Shown one piece after another: positions 1 through 9,417 of a DNA stretch of 64,000 bases; the stretch's first letter is position 1; every line of letters starts with the position of its first letter. The stretch covers positions 768,449-832,448 of the forward strand of contig JAMPBQ010000001.1 in assembly GCA_023666615.1 (NCBI GenBank), in the 5' to 3' direction. Position numbers and translations under genes: made by a program. Below the pieces are notes generated by a model that made no database searches, was not told the origin of the DNA, and saw nothing but the letters and a program-made list of their open reading frames with translations. The DNA is from Clostridium sp. GTDB taxonomy: Bacteria; Bacteroidota; Bacteroidia; Bacteroidales; Muribaculaceae.

Positions 1-2167
1 TGTCGCCATCGCGACGGGGTCCGCGTGGCTTGCGCTCGGGCTCAACATAGCCTTCGGGCTTGGGCAGGAGCACGCGCCTTGAGAGGCGGAACTTGCCGCT
101 CTTCTTGTCAACCTCGATTAGCTTGACGTCAATTTCGTCGCCTTCCTTCAGACCGGATGCGTCCATGTTTTCAAGACGCTCCCAAGCGATTTCAGAGATA
201 TGGAGGAGGCCTTCACGGTGGGGCATGAACTCAACGAAAGCACCGAATTCCATAATAGACTTCACTGTGCCGTGGTAAACTGTGCCTTCTTCGGGCTGGG
301 CCACGATAGCCTTGATCATAGAGAGGGCCTTGTCGATGGACGCCTTGTTTGCGGCAGCCACTTCGATGTGTCCGCCTTCGGGGATTTCGTCGATAGAAAC
401 GGTGGCTCCGCTCTCTTCCTGAATGCCTTGGATTACCTTTCCGCCCGGGCCGATTACGGCGCCGATGAGCTCCTTGGGGATGAGCATAGTGACGATGCGG
501 GGCACGTGGGGCTTGTAGTCCTCGCGGGGAGCGGGGATGGTCTGCTCGATGATGTCAAGGATGTGCATGCGTCCTTCGCGGGCCTGCATGAGGGCCTTTT
601 CTAGGATTTCATAGCTGAGGCCGTCGCACTTGATGTCCATCTGAGTGGCGGTGATGCCGTCACGCGTGCCTGTAACCTTGAAGTCCATATCACCGAGGTG
701 GTCCTCGTCGCCGAGGATGTCGCTGAGCACAGCGTACTTGTCGCTATCGGTGTCAGTGATGAGGCCCATTGCGATGCCGCTGACGGGCTTCTTCATCTTG
801 ACGCCCGCGTCGAGGAGCGAAAGGGTGCCGGCGCAAACGGTGGCCATAGAAGACGAACCGTTGCTCTCAAGGATGTCGCTGACGATGCGGCAAACATAGG
901 GGAAATCGGCGGGGAACATCTTCTTCAGGGCGCGGTGGGCAAGATTGCCATGGCCAACCTCGCGGCGGCCTACGCCGCGCTGAGCCTTAGCCTCGCCAGT
1001 GGAGAAGGGCGGGAAGTTGTAGTGCAGGAGGAAGCGCTCGGTGCCCTGGTTGAGGACGTCGTCAAGAATCTTCTCGTCGAGCTTTGTGCCAAGGGTGACT
1101 GTGGCCAGAGCCTGGGTCTCGCCGCGGGTGAAGATGGCCGAACCGTGAGGGCCGGGCAGATAGTCGGTCTCGCACCAGATGGGGCGAATCTCGGTGGTCT
1201 TGCGGCCGTCGAGGCGAATGCCCTCGTCGAGGATGCAGCGGCGCACGGCCTCGCGCTCAACGTCGTGGTAGTAGCGCTTCACGAGGGGAGTCTTTTCCTC
1301 CTTTTCCTCTTCGGGGAGGGAGTCGATGTACTCCTGGCAGATAGCGTCGAAGCTATCCTGGCGCCAATGCTTGTCGGCGCTGCCGGCCTTAGCGATGGCA
1401 TATGCCTTGTCGTAGCACTTATCGTGTACGTCCTTGCGGAGGTCTTCGTCGTTAACTTCGTGGCAATATTCGCGCTTAACGGTGGAGCCAACCTCTTCGG
1501 CGAGCTCCTTCTGGGCAACGCACATAGTCTTGATGGCGGCGTGCGCGGCCTTGAGAGCCTCAAGGAGGTCGGCCTCGCTGGCCTCGCTAAGCTCGCCTTC
1601 CACCATCATGATGTTTTCGTAGGTGGCGCCGACCATCAGCTCCATGTCAGCGCGCTCAAGCTGCTCATAGGTGGGGTCGATGACGAATTGGCCGTCAACG
1701 CGGGCCACGCGCACTTCGCCGATAGGGCCGTTGAATGGGATGTCGCTGACAGCGAGGGCCGCAGAGGCGGCTAGGCCAGCCAGGGCGTCGGGGCAATCAA
1801 CGCCGTCGGCGGAATACATGGTGATGTTAACGAATGTGTCGGCATGATAATTGTCGGGGAAAAGCGGGCGGAGCACGCGATCCACCAGACGAGCCGTCAA
1901 TATTTCATAGTCGCTGGCTCGGCCCTCTCTTTTGAGGAATCCTCCGGGGAAACGGCCGGCAGCCGAAAATTTCTCTTTGTACTCAACCTGCAAAGGCATA
2001 AAATCGACGCCTTCGCCGGCCTCCTTGGCAGATACGACAGTAGCCAGGAGCATAGTGCCGCCCATGCGCACTTCAACCGCTCCATCGGCTTGCTTGGCCA
2101 ACTTGCCAGTTTCGATAGAAATCTGGCGGCCATCAGGCAGCTCGATGGTTTTTTTGATTACTTTCAT
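1..2167 (-). CDS. pnp: Polynucleotide phosphorylase, 3' end outside window
   Basis: Phosphorolytic 3'-5' exoribonuclease (RNA + phosphate to nucleoside diphosphates), a cytoplasmic RNA-decay enzyme. About 722 residues are visible from the ATG at 2167; only a short C-terminal tail is lost at the window edge. The protein starts [14 protein letters not shown]. It shows two RNase PH-like domains, with the signature [14 protein letters not shown] at about residues 484-497 in the second. A KH domain follows with its GPGGK loop near residue 572, then an S1 domain ([19 protein letters not shown]) near 640-710. Domain order and length match bacterial PNPase. A Bacteroidota -7 element lies about 45 bases upstream of the start, so it is probably transcribed on its own. 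Identification is secure. Confidence 0.96.
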   Translation of the reverse strand, partial: MKVIKKTIELPDGRQISIETGKLAKQADGAVEVRMGGTMLLATVVSAKEAGEGVDFMPLQVEYKEKFSAAGRFPGGFLKREGRASDYEILTARLVDRVLRPLFPDNYHADTFVNITMYSADGVDCPDALAGLAASAALAVSDIPFNGPIGEVRVARVDGQFVIDPTYEQLERADMELMVGATYENIMMVEGELSEASEADLLEALKAAHAAIKTMCVAQKELAEEVGSTVKREYCHEVNDEDLRKDVHDKCYDKAYAIAKAGSADKHWRQDSFDAICQEYIDSLPEEEKEEKTPLVKRYYHDVEREAVRRCILDEGIRLDGRKTTEIRPIWCETDYLPGPHGSAIFTRGETQALATVTLGTKLDEKILDDVLNQGTERFLLHYNFPPFSTGEAKAQRGVGRREVGHGNLAHRALKKMFPADFPYVCRIVSDILESNGSSSMATVCAGTLSLLDAGVKMKKPVSGIAMGLITDTDSDKYAVLSDILGDEDHLGDMDFKVTGTRDGITATQMDIKCDGLSYEILEKALMQAREGRMHILDIIEQTIPAPREDYKPHVPRIVTMLIPKELIGAVIGPGGKVIQGIQEESGATVSIDEIPEGGHIEVAAANKASIDKALSMIKAIVAQPEEGTVYHGTVKSIMEFGAFVEFMPHREGLLHISEIAWERLENMDASGLKEGDEIDVKLIEVDKKSGKFRLSRRVLLPKPEGYVEPERKPRGPRRDGD

Positions 2168-2211
2168 TGGAAAAATATAGCTTCTTAATTTAGTTGCTGT
2201 GTAAAATCTCG

Positions 2212-2219
2212 CAAAGTTA
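2212..2219 (-). promoter_or_regulatory. -7 promoter element of pnp
   Basis: On the minus strand this reads TAACTTTG, an exact match to the Bacteroidota -7 consensus TAnnTTTG, 45 bases before the pnp ATG. I do not see a TTTG at the expected 19-21 base distance, so the -33 half is unsupported. Confidence 0.5.
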
Positions 2220-2310
2220 CGAATTTTCCGCCAATAATCTCCTATTTATTAAGGAAAAATCGCTAAAGGCAAAAAATATCCGGAAAATTAGCATAAAATT
2301 CGCGCCCTTT

Positions 2311-3777
2311 TCAGCGCCACTGCGGGGGAAGCCTGTCGCCGGGGCGCAATTCCACGGGCTCGCTGAAGTAGGCCTTCTTCCCATGAATGTCCGCGACAAC
2401 CTCGACCCAGACATTGCCCAAAGAATCGCGCCAAAGCCCATGGTACGGGACAATGCGCAGCATAATCTCCGCCCTGGGGCGCGAAGAATAGGCGTCCTTG
2501 AGCAAAAGGCTGTCAACGGGAAATGTCTCATCCGCCGCCGGGAGCATAACATATGGCTTGCCAATATGATACTCCTCAACAAATAGCCATCGGGTGTAAT
2601 CATCGCTGTTGACGGCTGCGCCCCTCGGCCTCATCAAAGAATACCAAGGCACCTTATCCGCGCGCGAATGATCCATAAAGAATGTGCCATTTGGACTATT
2701 AAGGTAAAGTTCCCTGGCCAAGCGCGCCTCCTTTCCGAGACGCCACTGCACGCATGTCATAGCCGCCCATGCGCAAACCGCAACCGCGGAAAGGATAATG
2801 GCCGCAAGCTTTAGAGCCAGCGACGGCCTTTTGGGCCAAAACAGCCAAACAAGGGCTATGAGGGAGAACGCTTGCGCGAACCAGCCGCTGCGCCCAACAA
2901 TGCCGCCGACGGCGCTGAAGCACATTGAGGCCACGCCCGCCACAGCAAACACAATCCAGGGCGTATTTGCCACAGCGGCGAGCCTTTTCCTATCGAATGC
3001 GGCGCACAAAGCCACGGCGACCAAAAGGAACAAGGCACAGAAATCGCTCTTCAGCAAAATCATCACCGCGGAATCGTCAGGGACACTGTCCATCGCCAGG
3101 CGCCTCCAAATGCCCGCCGAGAACAGGCACAGCATGGCGCCGATGAAAAAGGACGCCAAAAAGGCCTTGACTCTCCGCGACATAGCCTTGCGCCTATCCG
3201 GCATTAGATAGTATGCGGCAATGCCCGCGCAGAGGGGGACGGACATAGCCTCATGCATCTGTCCGGCAAATAGGGCAAACAGGCACGCCAGCGCCAGCTT
3301 TCCTTTGGTTAGGCCTTCTATTTTCCCCGCCTGCCACAGCCAAACAATACACAGGCCAAAGGCTGAGGCCCACACATAATTGAAGGATACGTCGAATAGA
3401 GCAGATGAATCCCACCAGGCCATTGTCAACAGCAAAAGCGCTCCAAGCAAAAGCTTGGCATAGGCGCCGCGCCCATAGAGGCACTGGCCTGAAAAGAAGA
3501 TGAACAATGAGGCCATTATAGCGTTTAGCGCAACCAACAGCCAACGGGGAGAGAAATAGAGGAGGAGCGGGGCAATGTAGTTGGCCGCCCTGCCATTGAC
3601 AAGCCACCAATGCCTGACCACCCACTGGGGATAGCGCAAAAGGCCGCCGCCGTAATAGTTGAAATATGCGGCATAGGATAGGTCGTCGCCATCAAGCTCA
3701 ATCGACTCCCCCTGAATCAGGAAGCAGATGAATACAATGACGCATAGGCCAATCCACAGGCAGCTTGGCTTCTTCAT
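2311..3777 (-). CDS. DUF6056-type polytopic membrane protein
   Basis: Protein of 488 residues with an N-terminal membrane anchor followed by about ten further hydrophobic segments, ending in a soluble C-terminal part of roughly 130 residues. The early DGDDLSYAAYF segment after the first helix is the kind of acidic periplasmic loop found in membrane glycosyltransferase-like proteins (GT-C fold). Overall architecture matches the DUF6056 family, which is common in Bacteroidota and has no settled function. It lies 10 bases after the DMT exporter gene and probably shares its transcript. A role in adding sugars to cell-surface polymers is inference only. No catalytic residue can be assigned from the sequence. 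Confidence 0.6.
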   Translation of the reverse strand: MKKPSCLWIGLCVIVFICFLIQGESIELDGDDLSYAAYFNYYGGGLLRYPQWVVRHWWLVNGRAANYIAPLLLYFSPRWLLVALNAIMASLFIFFSGQCLYGRGAYAKLLLGALLLLTMAWWDSSALFDVSFNYVWASAFGLCIVWLWQAGKIEGLTKGKLALACLFALFAGQMHEAMSVPLCAGIAAYYLMPDRRKAMSRRVKAFLASFFIGAMLCLFSAGIWRRLAMDSVPDDSAVMILLKSDFCALFLLVAVALCAAFDRKRLAAVANTPWIVFAVAGVASMCFSAVGGIVGRSGWFAQAFSLIALVWLFWPKRPSLALKLAAIILSAVAVCAWAAMTCVQWRLGKEARLARELYLNSPNGTFFMDHSRADKVPWYSLMRPRGAAVNSDDYTRWLFVEEYHIGKPYVMLPAADETFPVDSLLLKDAYSSRPRAEIMLRIVPYHGLWRDSLGNVWVEVVADIHGKKAYFSEPVELRPGDRLPPQWR

Positions 3778-3787
3778 AATCTTGGGG

Positions 3788-4684
3788 TCAATGGGCGGGG
3801 GCTGACTTTGGGGCGAAATATTGATTGTAAACCAAGCCTCCGACTATTAGGGAAAGGCCTATGTAGGTGGCGGGCACGATTGTCTCGCCAAGCACCACAG
3901 AAATGAAGAAGAGCGATAGGAATGGCGAAAGATAGCACATCTGGTTGATAAGGGCGGGATTGTCGGTGGAGCGAATGGCCAGGCCAAAGCAAATGAAAGG
4001 AATGCCCATTTCAAACAGGCCAATGTAGGCGCCGGAGAGCAAGGCCGGGGCGCTGAAGGCGGGAAGCGGGTGGAACGCGGCGCCGATGACCATGTAGGCC
4101 ATGCCGAAAAGAAAGGTCAGGAACAGGGCGGCGCCCTCGCTTAGGGCATCCTTCAGGCTGTCGTTGACAATCCAGTATGCCGCCCAAAGCAGGGCGCTGA
4201 GAGCGGCCAAGCCTACTCCCACAGGGGAAACGGCGCCGCCAATGCCGCTGCCGCCGAGGGAAATCACGGCCACCCCGGCAAGGGATACGCCCATGCCCAG
4301 ATACTTTGCGGCCGGAATGGGGCGGCGCGTGAATATGGCCAGCATCACTGCCAAAAGGATAGGCCAGCTGTAATTGATGGGCTGGGCCACCTGGGCCGGC
4401 AGAAAATCGTAGGCCTTGAACAGCACAAGATAATATGCCACAGGGGCTATCAGCCCCAGGGCGGCGAAACGCAGCCAAACAGCGGGGCGCAAGCCCTTGA
4501 GCTCTCCCCAAGAGCGCGTGGCGCACATCCATACCGTGAAAACGGCCAAGGCCGTCGCCGATGCCACGAACACCATCTCAAAGGGGTCCATATGGCTGAG
4601 GGCCACCTTAAAGGCGGTGGCGACGGTGCTCCAGCTCAGCACTGCGGCCGCGCCAAGGAGCACCGGACGAGAGAAAGCTTTCAT
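3788..4684 (-). CDS. EamA/DMT-family metabolite exporter
   Basis: 298 residues with about ten membrane helices arranged as two EamA repeats (roughly residues 8-140 and 150-290), as in drug/metabolite transporters such as RhaT and YddG. The SWSTVATAFK segment in helix 1 and the conserved QPINYSWPILLA segment in the first repeat fit the family. These proteins export small metabolites, often amino acids or nucleosides, across the inner membrane. The substrate cannot be read here. Its ATG overlaps the stop of the upstream aminopeptidase gene by four bases, so the two are translationally coupled; a pairing of peptide breakdown and amino-acid export is a reasonable inference. Confidence 0.8.
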   Translation of the reverse strand: MKAFSRPVLLGAAAVLSWSTVATAFKVALSHMDPFEMVFVASATALAVFTVWMCATRSWGELKGLRPAVWLRFAALGLIAPVAYYLVLFKAYDFLPAQVAQPINYSWPILLAVMLAIFTRRPIPAAKYLGMGVSLAGVAVISLGGSGIGGAVSPVGVGLAALSALLWAAYWIVNDSLKDALSEGAALFLTFLFGMAYMVIGAAFHPLPAFSAPALLSGAYIGLFEMGIPFICFGLAIRSTDNPALINQMCYLSPFLSLFFISVVLGETIVPATYIGLSLIVGGLVYNQYFAPKSAPAH

Positions 4685-6051
4685 CTGAGGGCCTCGACTT
4701 CTTCAGTGGTCAGAGGAATCTTCTTGCCAAGGCGGCGGGCGCCATCGGCAGTGATAAGATAATCCTCCTCATTGCGTATGCCTCCGAAATCGCGCCAATG
4801 CTCAAGCTCGGCGTAATTTATGAAATCTGTGTACAGTCCCTGGCCCTTCCAAAGGTCGATAAGCTCGGGGATGAAATAGACGCCGGGCTCGATGGTGAGG
4901 ACGAAGCCGGGCTCAAGCGGACGGGCCAAACGCAAAGACTTTCGTCCGAACTGCGTACTCTTGGGCTTTCCGTCATAGCCAACGTATACCTCGCCGAGAT
5001 TCTCCATATCGTGGACGTCAAGGCCCATCATGTGGCCAAGGCCGCAGGGGAAGAACATGGCGTGGGCTCCGGCCTGCACGGCTTCGGCGGGGTCGCCCTT
5101 CATGATGCCAAGGTCCTTGAGGCCGGCGCAAATCACCTCAGAGGCGCGCTCGTACACATTAAGGAAAGGCACGCCTGGGCGCAGCATGTCCACAGCCGCG
5201 AGATGAGAGGCCACCTGTATGTAGTAGATAGACTTCTGCCGGTCGGTGAACTTTGGCGAGGCGCAGATCGTGGAGGACATATCGCCGGCATATCCCGAAG
5301 GACGCTCAGCTCCGGCGTCGATCAGCACCATGTCGCCCTCCTTTATCAAATTGTCGTGGCAATGGTTGTGGAGGGTCTGGCCGTTGATTGTGCAGATAGT
5401 GGGGAAAGACAGGGCGCAATTGTTTCGGGCGGCCACGTACTCAATCACGGCGGCGACTTCGTATTCATGCATGCCGGGGCGGATGCACTTTGTGGCCTCA
5501 ATATGCATGTCGGCTGTGACGAGGCAAGCCTTCTCAATCTCGGCGATTTCCTCGGGCCTCTTGTGATTGCGCATATCCACCACGGCGCGGATGAATGGCA
5601 CAGAGGGCTTCTCTTCTCCGGGCTTAACGCCAAGGAGATTCCACAGCTTAATGGAGTGCTCAGGGCGGTAGACGGGAAGATACTGCGGCGCAGCCTTTGC
5701 GGAGGCCTTCTCAAGCCATCCGCGCAAATCGGCGTAGGGGAGGACGCTGTCGACACCCACGCTGTGGGCCTTTTCGTGGAGGGTGGGCTGCGTGCCCATC
5801 CATACGATGTCGTCAATGGTGAGCTCGTCGCCGAAAATTATTTCGCGGTCGTTGTCGATGTCAATCACGGCGACCAGGCCGGCGAAGGGGAGGCCGAAAT
5901 AATACAGGAAAGTTGAATCCTGGCGGAAATTATATGTGTTGTCGAGGTAATTGCAGCCCACTTCATCGTTGCCGAGGAAGAGAAGGACGCCGGAGCCGAG
6001 GCGCTTTTTGAGTTCGCGCCTGCGCTCTATGTAGATGTCTTTTTCGAACAT
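4681..6051 (-). CDS. pepP: M24B aminopeptidase P (Xaa-Pro aminopeptidase)
   Basis: 456 residues: an N-terminal aminopeptidase P domain (about 1-170) followed by a pita-bread metallopeptidase domain. Metal ligands are visible as the two Asp in LIDAGAERPSGYAGDMSS, the His in GHMMGLDVHD, the Glu in LTIEPGVYFIPE and the final Glu in GIRNEEDYL. The family removes an N-terminal residue that precedes proline, using two divalent metals. No signal peptide is seen, so it is cytoplasmic. A canonical promoter lies directly upstream, and the gene leads a three-gene transcript with the EamA exporter (four-base overlap) and the DUF6056 protein. Length is typical of the Bacteroidota branch. Confidence 0.93.
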   Translation of the reverse strand: MFEKDIYIERRRELKKRLGSGVLLFLGNDEVGCNYLDNTYNFRQDSTFLYYFGLPFAGLVAVIDIDNDREIIFGDELTIDDIVWMGTQPTLHEKAHSVGVDSVLPYADLRGWLEKASAKAAPQYLPVYRPEHSIKLWNLLGVKPGEEKPSVPFIRAVVDMRNHKRPEEIAEIEKACLVTADMHIEATKCIRPGMHEYEVAAVIEYVAARNNCALSFPTICTINGQTLHNHCHDNLIKEGDMVLIDAGAERPSGYAGDMSSTICASPKFTDRQKSIYYIQVASHLAAVDMLRPGVPFLNVYERASEVICAGLKDLGIMKGDPAEAVQAGAHAMFFPCGLGHMMGLDVHDMENLGEVYVGYDGKPKSTQFGRKSLRLARPLEPGFVLTIEPGVYFIPELIDLWKGQGLYTDFINYAELEHWRDFGGIRNEEDYLITADGARRLGKKIPLTTEEVEALR

Positions 6052-6088
6052 GGCAGGTTTATCGTTAAATGTTTGTGAATTTTATCGG

Positions 6089-6120
6089 CAAAAATAATCA
6101 ATAAATCTGTCAATGACAAA
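6089..6120 (-). promoter_or_regulatory. Promoter of the pepP-exporter-DUF6056 operon
   Basis: Minus-strand TTTG (6117-6120), 20-base spacer, TATTTTTG (6089-6096): a full match to the Bacteroidota -33/-7 pattern. The predicted start of transcription is near 6082, giving a leader of about 30 bases before the pepP ATG at 6051. Confidence 0.75.
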
Positions 6121-6178
6121 TTTCGGATTCAAGAGTGGCAAAATTTGGACAAAAGGCGACTGATTCAAGTATTTTCGC

Positions 6179-6186
6179 TAAATTTG
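6179..6186 (+). promoter_or_regulatory. Possible -7 element for the YfhO gene
   Basis: TAAATTTG matches TAnnTTTG and sits 40 bases before the ATG at 6227. No clear TTTG occurs 19-21 bases upstream. The element is back to back with the pepP promoter in a 175-base divergent gap. Confidence 0.45.
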
Positions 6187-6226
6187 CCCAATTGAAACCA
6201 AGCAATCAATCGAAAACCGAAAAAAC

Positions 6227-8896
6227 ATGGAAAAAATCATAGATATGGCGAAACGCCCGAGCGTGTGGGGATTCTTCTTGTCGATGGCCGTGCTGGCCGC
6301 GATATCCTTGGCGTTCTTCTACCCAGACAATTTTGAGGGCAACAGCCTTAACCAGGCGGATATGATGCAGGGCGAGGCCAATGGGCAAGAAGGCGCGGAG
6401 TTTGAAGCGCTGACCGGGGAGAAGGCCCTGTGGACCAACTCTCTGTTTTCGGGGATGCCCACATTCCAAATATCGCCGTCGTATCCTTCTAACTCGCTAT
6501 TCAGCTGGATAGACAGGGTGATGGGGCTATGGCTGCCGGCGCCGTCGAACCTTCTGTTTATGATGATGTTCGGATTCTTGATAATGATGCGCTGCATGAA
6601 GCAGCGGTGGTGGATAGGGCTGATTGGCGCCGTGGCATGGGGCTTCTCCTCGTACTACATCATCATCATCGGGGCCGGGCATATCTGGAAATTCGTCACC
6701 CTCACCTACATTCCGCCCACGATAGGCGGATTATGGCTTTGCTACCGCGGAAGATACATCGCCGGGGCTGCGCTGACGGGGCTATTCGCCATGATGCAGC
6801 TCAACGCCAACCATCCTCAGATGTCATATTATTTCGCTTTTGTAATGGCCGGGCTGGCGATAGCCTTCTTGGCGGAGGCCATCAAGGAAAAGAAGCTTAG
6901 GCAATGGGGGCTCGGCACCTGCGCCCTTTTGGCAGGCGGCTTTCTAGCCATTGGCGCCAACTCACCGAGCATCTTCACCACCTATGAATACGCCAAGGAG
7001 ACCAAGCGCGCGCAGTCGGAGCTTACTCCCCTCCCCTCTTCGGAGGCCGGGGCGGAGGCGACTGAACGCCCCACGGGGGGCATGCCGAAGGCCGACATTG
7101 TGAATTGGAGCTATGGGAAGGCCGAGACATTCTCGCTGCTGATTCCCAACATAAAGGGCGGTGCGTCGGCCAAGCCTGTGGGCGGACAGATGGCCGCCAC
7201 GCAAATGTCGACTCTGCCAGGGGCGCAATCCGCAGCCACCTACGACGCGAATATGCTGTTGCCATATTTCCAGCAATATTTCAATGAGGGAGAAGGCACA
7301 AACGGGCCGGTGTATGTCGGGGCAATCATATGCGCACTGTTCCTTGTGGGCTGCGTGATAGTGAAGGGGCCAGTGAAGTGGGCCCTGGTGGCGCTTACCT
7401 TGATTTCGATTGTGCTGGCTTGGGGCCGCAATTGCGAAGGCATCACCGACTTTATGATTTACCACTTCCCAATGTACAATAAATTCCGAGCGGTGGAGAG
7501 CATCCTGGTGATAGCCGAGTTCACGATGCCGCTTTTGGCCATGCTGGCGCTGGGGCGCATAATGGACTTGGGGGCAGAAAAGGCCAAGGGCAAAAAGCCG
7601 GAAGGAGTTAAGGCGCTGTATTTCGGATTTGGCGTGCCGGCATTCTTCTGCGTTTTGGCATGGCTGGCGCCGGGGGCTTACCAGCACAACGACAATGCGG
7701 ATTTGAGGCAATTCGCGGGGCAGGAGATTGACTATCTCACTATGCGCGATGCATATACGATGTCGATGATTTATGAGCAGCTGGGCGACCAAACGCCCGT
7801 GCGCGAGACGTTCGCGGCAATCACCGCTCTGCGCCGCGGCATGGTGAGGGACGATGCGCTGCGGTCGCTGTTGTTCCTCGCACTCGGCTTCGGGATCCTG
7901 TGGCTGTACCTGCAGGGAAAGGCCAAGACGGCCGTGGCGGGATGCGGCATCGGAGCGCTGGTGCTCTTTGACCTATACGGCGTGGACAAGCGATATCTGT
8001 CGCATGAAAGCTTTGCGCCTGCCCTGGCGCTTGGGCAGGGAGCAAACCATGCGCCGGACGCCGTGGACCAAGCGATACTTCAGGACAAGGATTTGAGCTA
8101 CAGAGTGATGGACATTCCGGGGTTTGACCTTCCCGACCGCTCGTACCACCACAAGATGATTGGCGGATACCACGCCGCAAAGCTCAATAGATATGAGGAT
8201 TTGATTCGCCGCCGCATGCAGGCCGCAAGACAATATGGCTACATGCCCGAGCTGCGCGACGACAGCATAGCCGGGCTATATCCCGACGATCAAAAAGAGG
8301 CGGTGGAGAACATGCGCGCTGACTATCGCGTGCTCGACATGCTCAATGCGCGCTACATAATCACGGGCGACAAGGATCATCCGGCCGTGGTGAACACTTC
8401 GGCTCTGGGCAATGCGTGGCTGGTGTCGGACATTGAATATGTGGGAAGCGCCGATGATGAGATGAACGCTCTGGCCGTGATTTCGCCCGCCACGGAAGCC
8501 GTGGCGGATGAGAGATTCCGCGCCATGCTTGGCGAGCCGGCCAAGCCATCGGAGGGGGATTGCGTCAAGCTCGTCAATTACACTCCGAATACGCTCACCT
8601 ATGAGACTTCAACAGCGAATGACGGCTGCGTGGCCGTTTTCTCCGAGATATTCTTCCCGTGGGGATGGAACGCCACTATTGACGGGGAGAAGGCTGAGAT
8701 TGGGCGCGTGGACTATGTGCTCAGGGCCATGCGCTTGCCGGCCGGGAAGCATACTGTAGTGATGGACTTCAGTCCGCGCATTCTCAAGGTGACAAGCTCG
8801 ATTGCCTATGCCAGCGCGATATTGATATATCTGCTGCTGATTCTTTCACTGGGAGTGGCGGCAAAGTGGATAGCTCGCAAAGATGATGTGGCTTAA
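6227..8896 (+). CDS. YfhO-family large membrane protein
   Basis: 889 residues. The first part has an N-terminal helix, a periplasmic loop (about 30-95) and a series of roughly ten membrane helices to about residue 480. A second helical set lies near 545-590, then a soluble domain, and a last membrane helix close to the C terminus. This is the layout of YfhO/DUF6541-like Bacteroidota proteins, which are related to GT-C glycosyltransferases and, in Gram-positives, act in adding sugars to teichoic acid. Here the acceptor would be some envelope glycan (inference). The gene overlaps the following small gene by 14 bases, so the two are translated together. No signs of damage. Confidence 0.75.
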   Translation: MEKIIDMAKRPSVWGFFLSMAVLAAISLAFFYPDNFEGNSLNQADMMQGEANGQEGAEFEALTGEKALWTNSLFSGMPTFQISPSYPSNSLFSWIDRVMGLWLPAPSNLLFMMMFGFLIMMRCMKQRWWIGLIGAVAWGFSSYYIIIIGAGHIWKFVTLTYIPPTIGGLWLCYRGRYIAGAALTGLFAMMQLNANHPQMSYYFAFVMAGLAIAFLAEAIKEKKLRQWGLGTCALLAGGFLAIGANSPSIFTTYEYAKETKRAQSELTPLPSSEAGAEATERPTGGMPKADIVNWSYGKAETFSLLIPNIKGGASAKPVGGQMAATQMSTLPGAQSAATYDANMLLPYFQQYFNEGEGTNGPVYVGAIICALFLVGCVIVKGPVKWALVALTLISIVLAWGRNCEGITDFMIYHFPMYNKFRAVESILVIAEFTMPLLAMLALGRIMDLGAEKAKGKKPEGVKALYFGFGVPAFFCVLAWLAPGAYQHNDNADLRQFAGQEIDYLTMRDAYTMSMIYEQLGDQTPVRETFAAITALRRGMVRDDALRSLLFLALGFGILWLYLQGKAKTAVAGCGIGALVLFDLYGVDKRYLSHESFAPALALGQGANHAPDAVDQAILQDKDLSYRVMDIPGFDLPDRSYHHKMIGGYHAAKLNRYEDLIRRRMQAARQYGYMPELRDDSIAGLYPDDQKEAVENMRADYRVLDMLNARYIITGDKDHPAVVNTSALGNAWLVSDIEYVGSADDEMNALAVISPATEAVADERFRAMLGEPAKPSEGDCVKLVNYTPNTLTYETSTANDGCVAVFSEIFFPWGWNATIDGEKAEIGRVDYVLRAMRLPAGKHTVVMDFSPRILKVTSSIAYASAILIYLLLILSLGVAAKWIARKDDVA

Positions 8897-9392
8897 GCGA
8901 TACAGGCACAGCCGCGGCTTTGGCGTGCATTCCCCATTCGCATACAGGCTGATAACGGAGTGCCTGCGCGAGAGGCTGCCTTACTATGCCTATGCCGAAT
9001 TCACCGGACTGGAGCAATGCCTGGCCTTCAGGCTTGCGGTGTTTTTCCAGCCGCAAAAGATAAGGGGCATGGGCAAGGATGCGGATAGGCTTGTAAAGGC
9101 GGCCAAAAAGGGCTGTTCATGGGCCATTCCGGCAGATGCGGCCGCCGTGGCGGCCTTTGAGGGGGCATGCGAGGAATTGCTGATAATAGGACCTAGCGCC
9201 ACGCTCGATCCGGGGTGGACGCCGCCCATGTCATCGGCGGTGCTTGCGGTGGCAAATCCCGGCGCGGTGGAGGCTATGCGCAAAAGCATGGCAGCCCTTG
9301 GCTTTGGCATGTCCTTCATAGACGGACCCAGCGCCCTGTTCGCCACTTTTCCCGCGCTTCCGCGACAGAGCTTCTTCCCGCGCCTGGCGTAG
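8883..9392 (+). CDS. Small protein with GFGVHSPFA motif, possibly a reduced methyltransferase
   Basis: 169 residues, overlapping the 3' end of the YfhO gene by 14 bases. The N terminus contains RHSRGFGVHSPFAYRLI, a motif I recognise from the start of Bacteroidota SAM-dependent methyltransferase-like proteins. After it the glycine-rich nucleotide-binding loop expected of a class I methyltransferase is not evident; the sequence continues with an Ala-rich alpha/beta region (ELLIIGPSATLDP, AVLAVANPGAVEAM). It may be a shortened or degenerate member, or the family may not be an enzyme at all. Two ATGs sit side by side (8883 and 8886); either could be used. Function unknown. Confidence 0.55.
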   Translation: MMWLKRYRHSRGFGVHSPFAYRLITECLRERLPYYAYAEFTGLEQCLAFRLAVFFQPQKIRGMGKDADRLVKAAKKGCSWAIPADAAAVAAFEGACEELLIIGPSATLDPGWTPPMSSAVLAVANPGAVEAMRKSMAALGFGMSFIDGPSALFATFPALPRQSFFPRLA

Positions 9393-9417
9393 GCCACCAT
9401 GCAAATTTGCCGGCTGA

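Noticed and set aside
698..1774. Plus-strand open frame of 358 codons opposite pnp
   Set aside because: It is antisense to a secure PNPase reading frame, has no domain likeness, and is explained by codon bias of the real gene.
4798..5916. Plus-strand open frame of 372 codons opposite pepP
   Set aside because: Antisense shadow of a well-supported aminopeptidase; composition rich in His, Gly and Val typical of reverse-frame artefacts.
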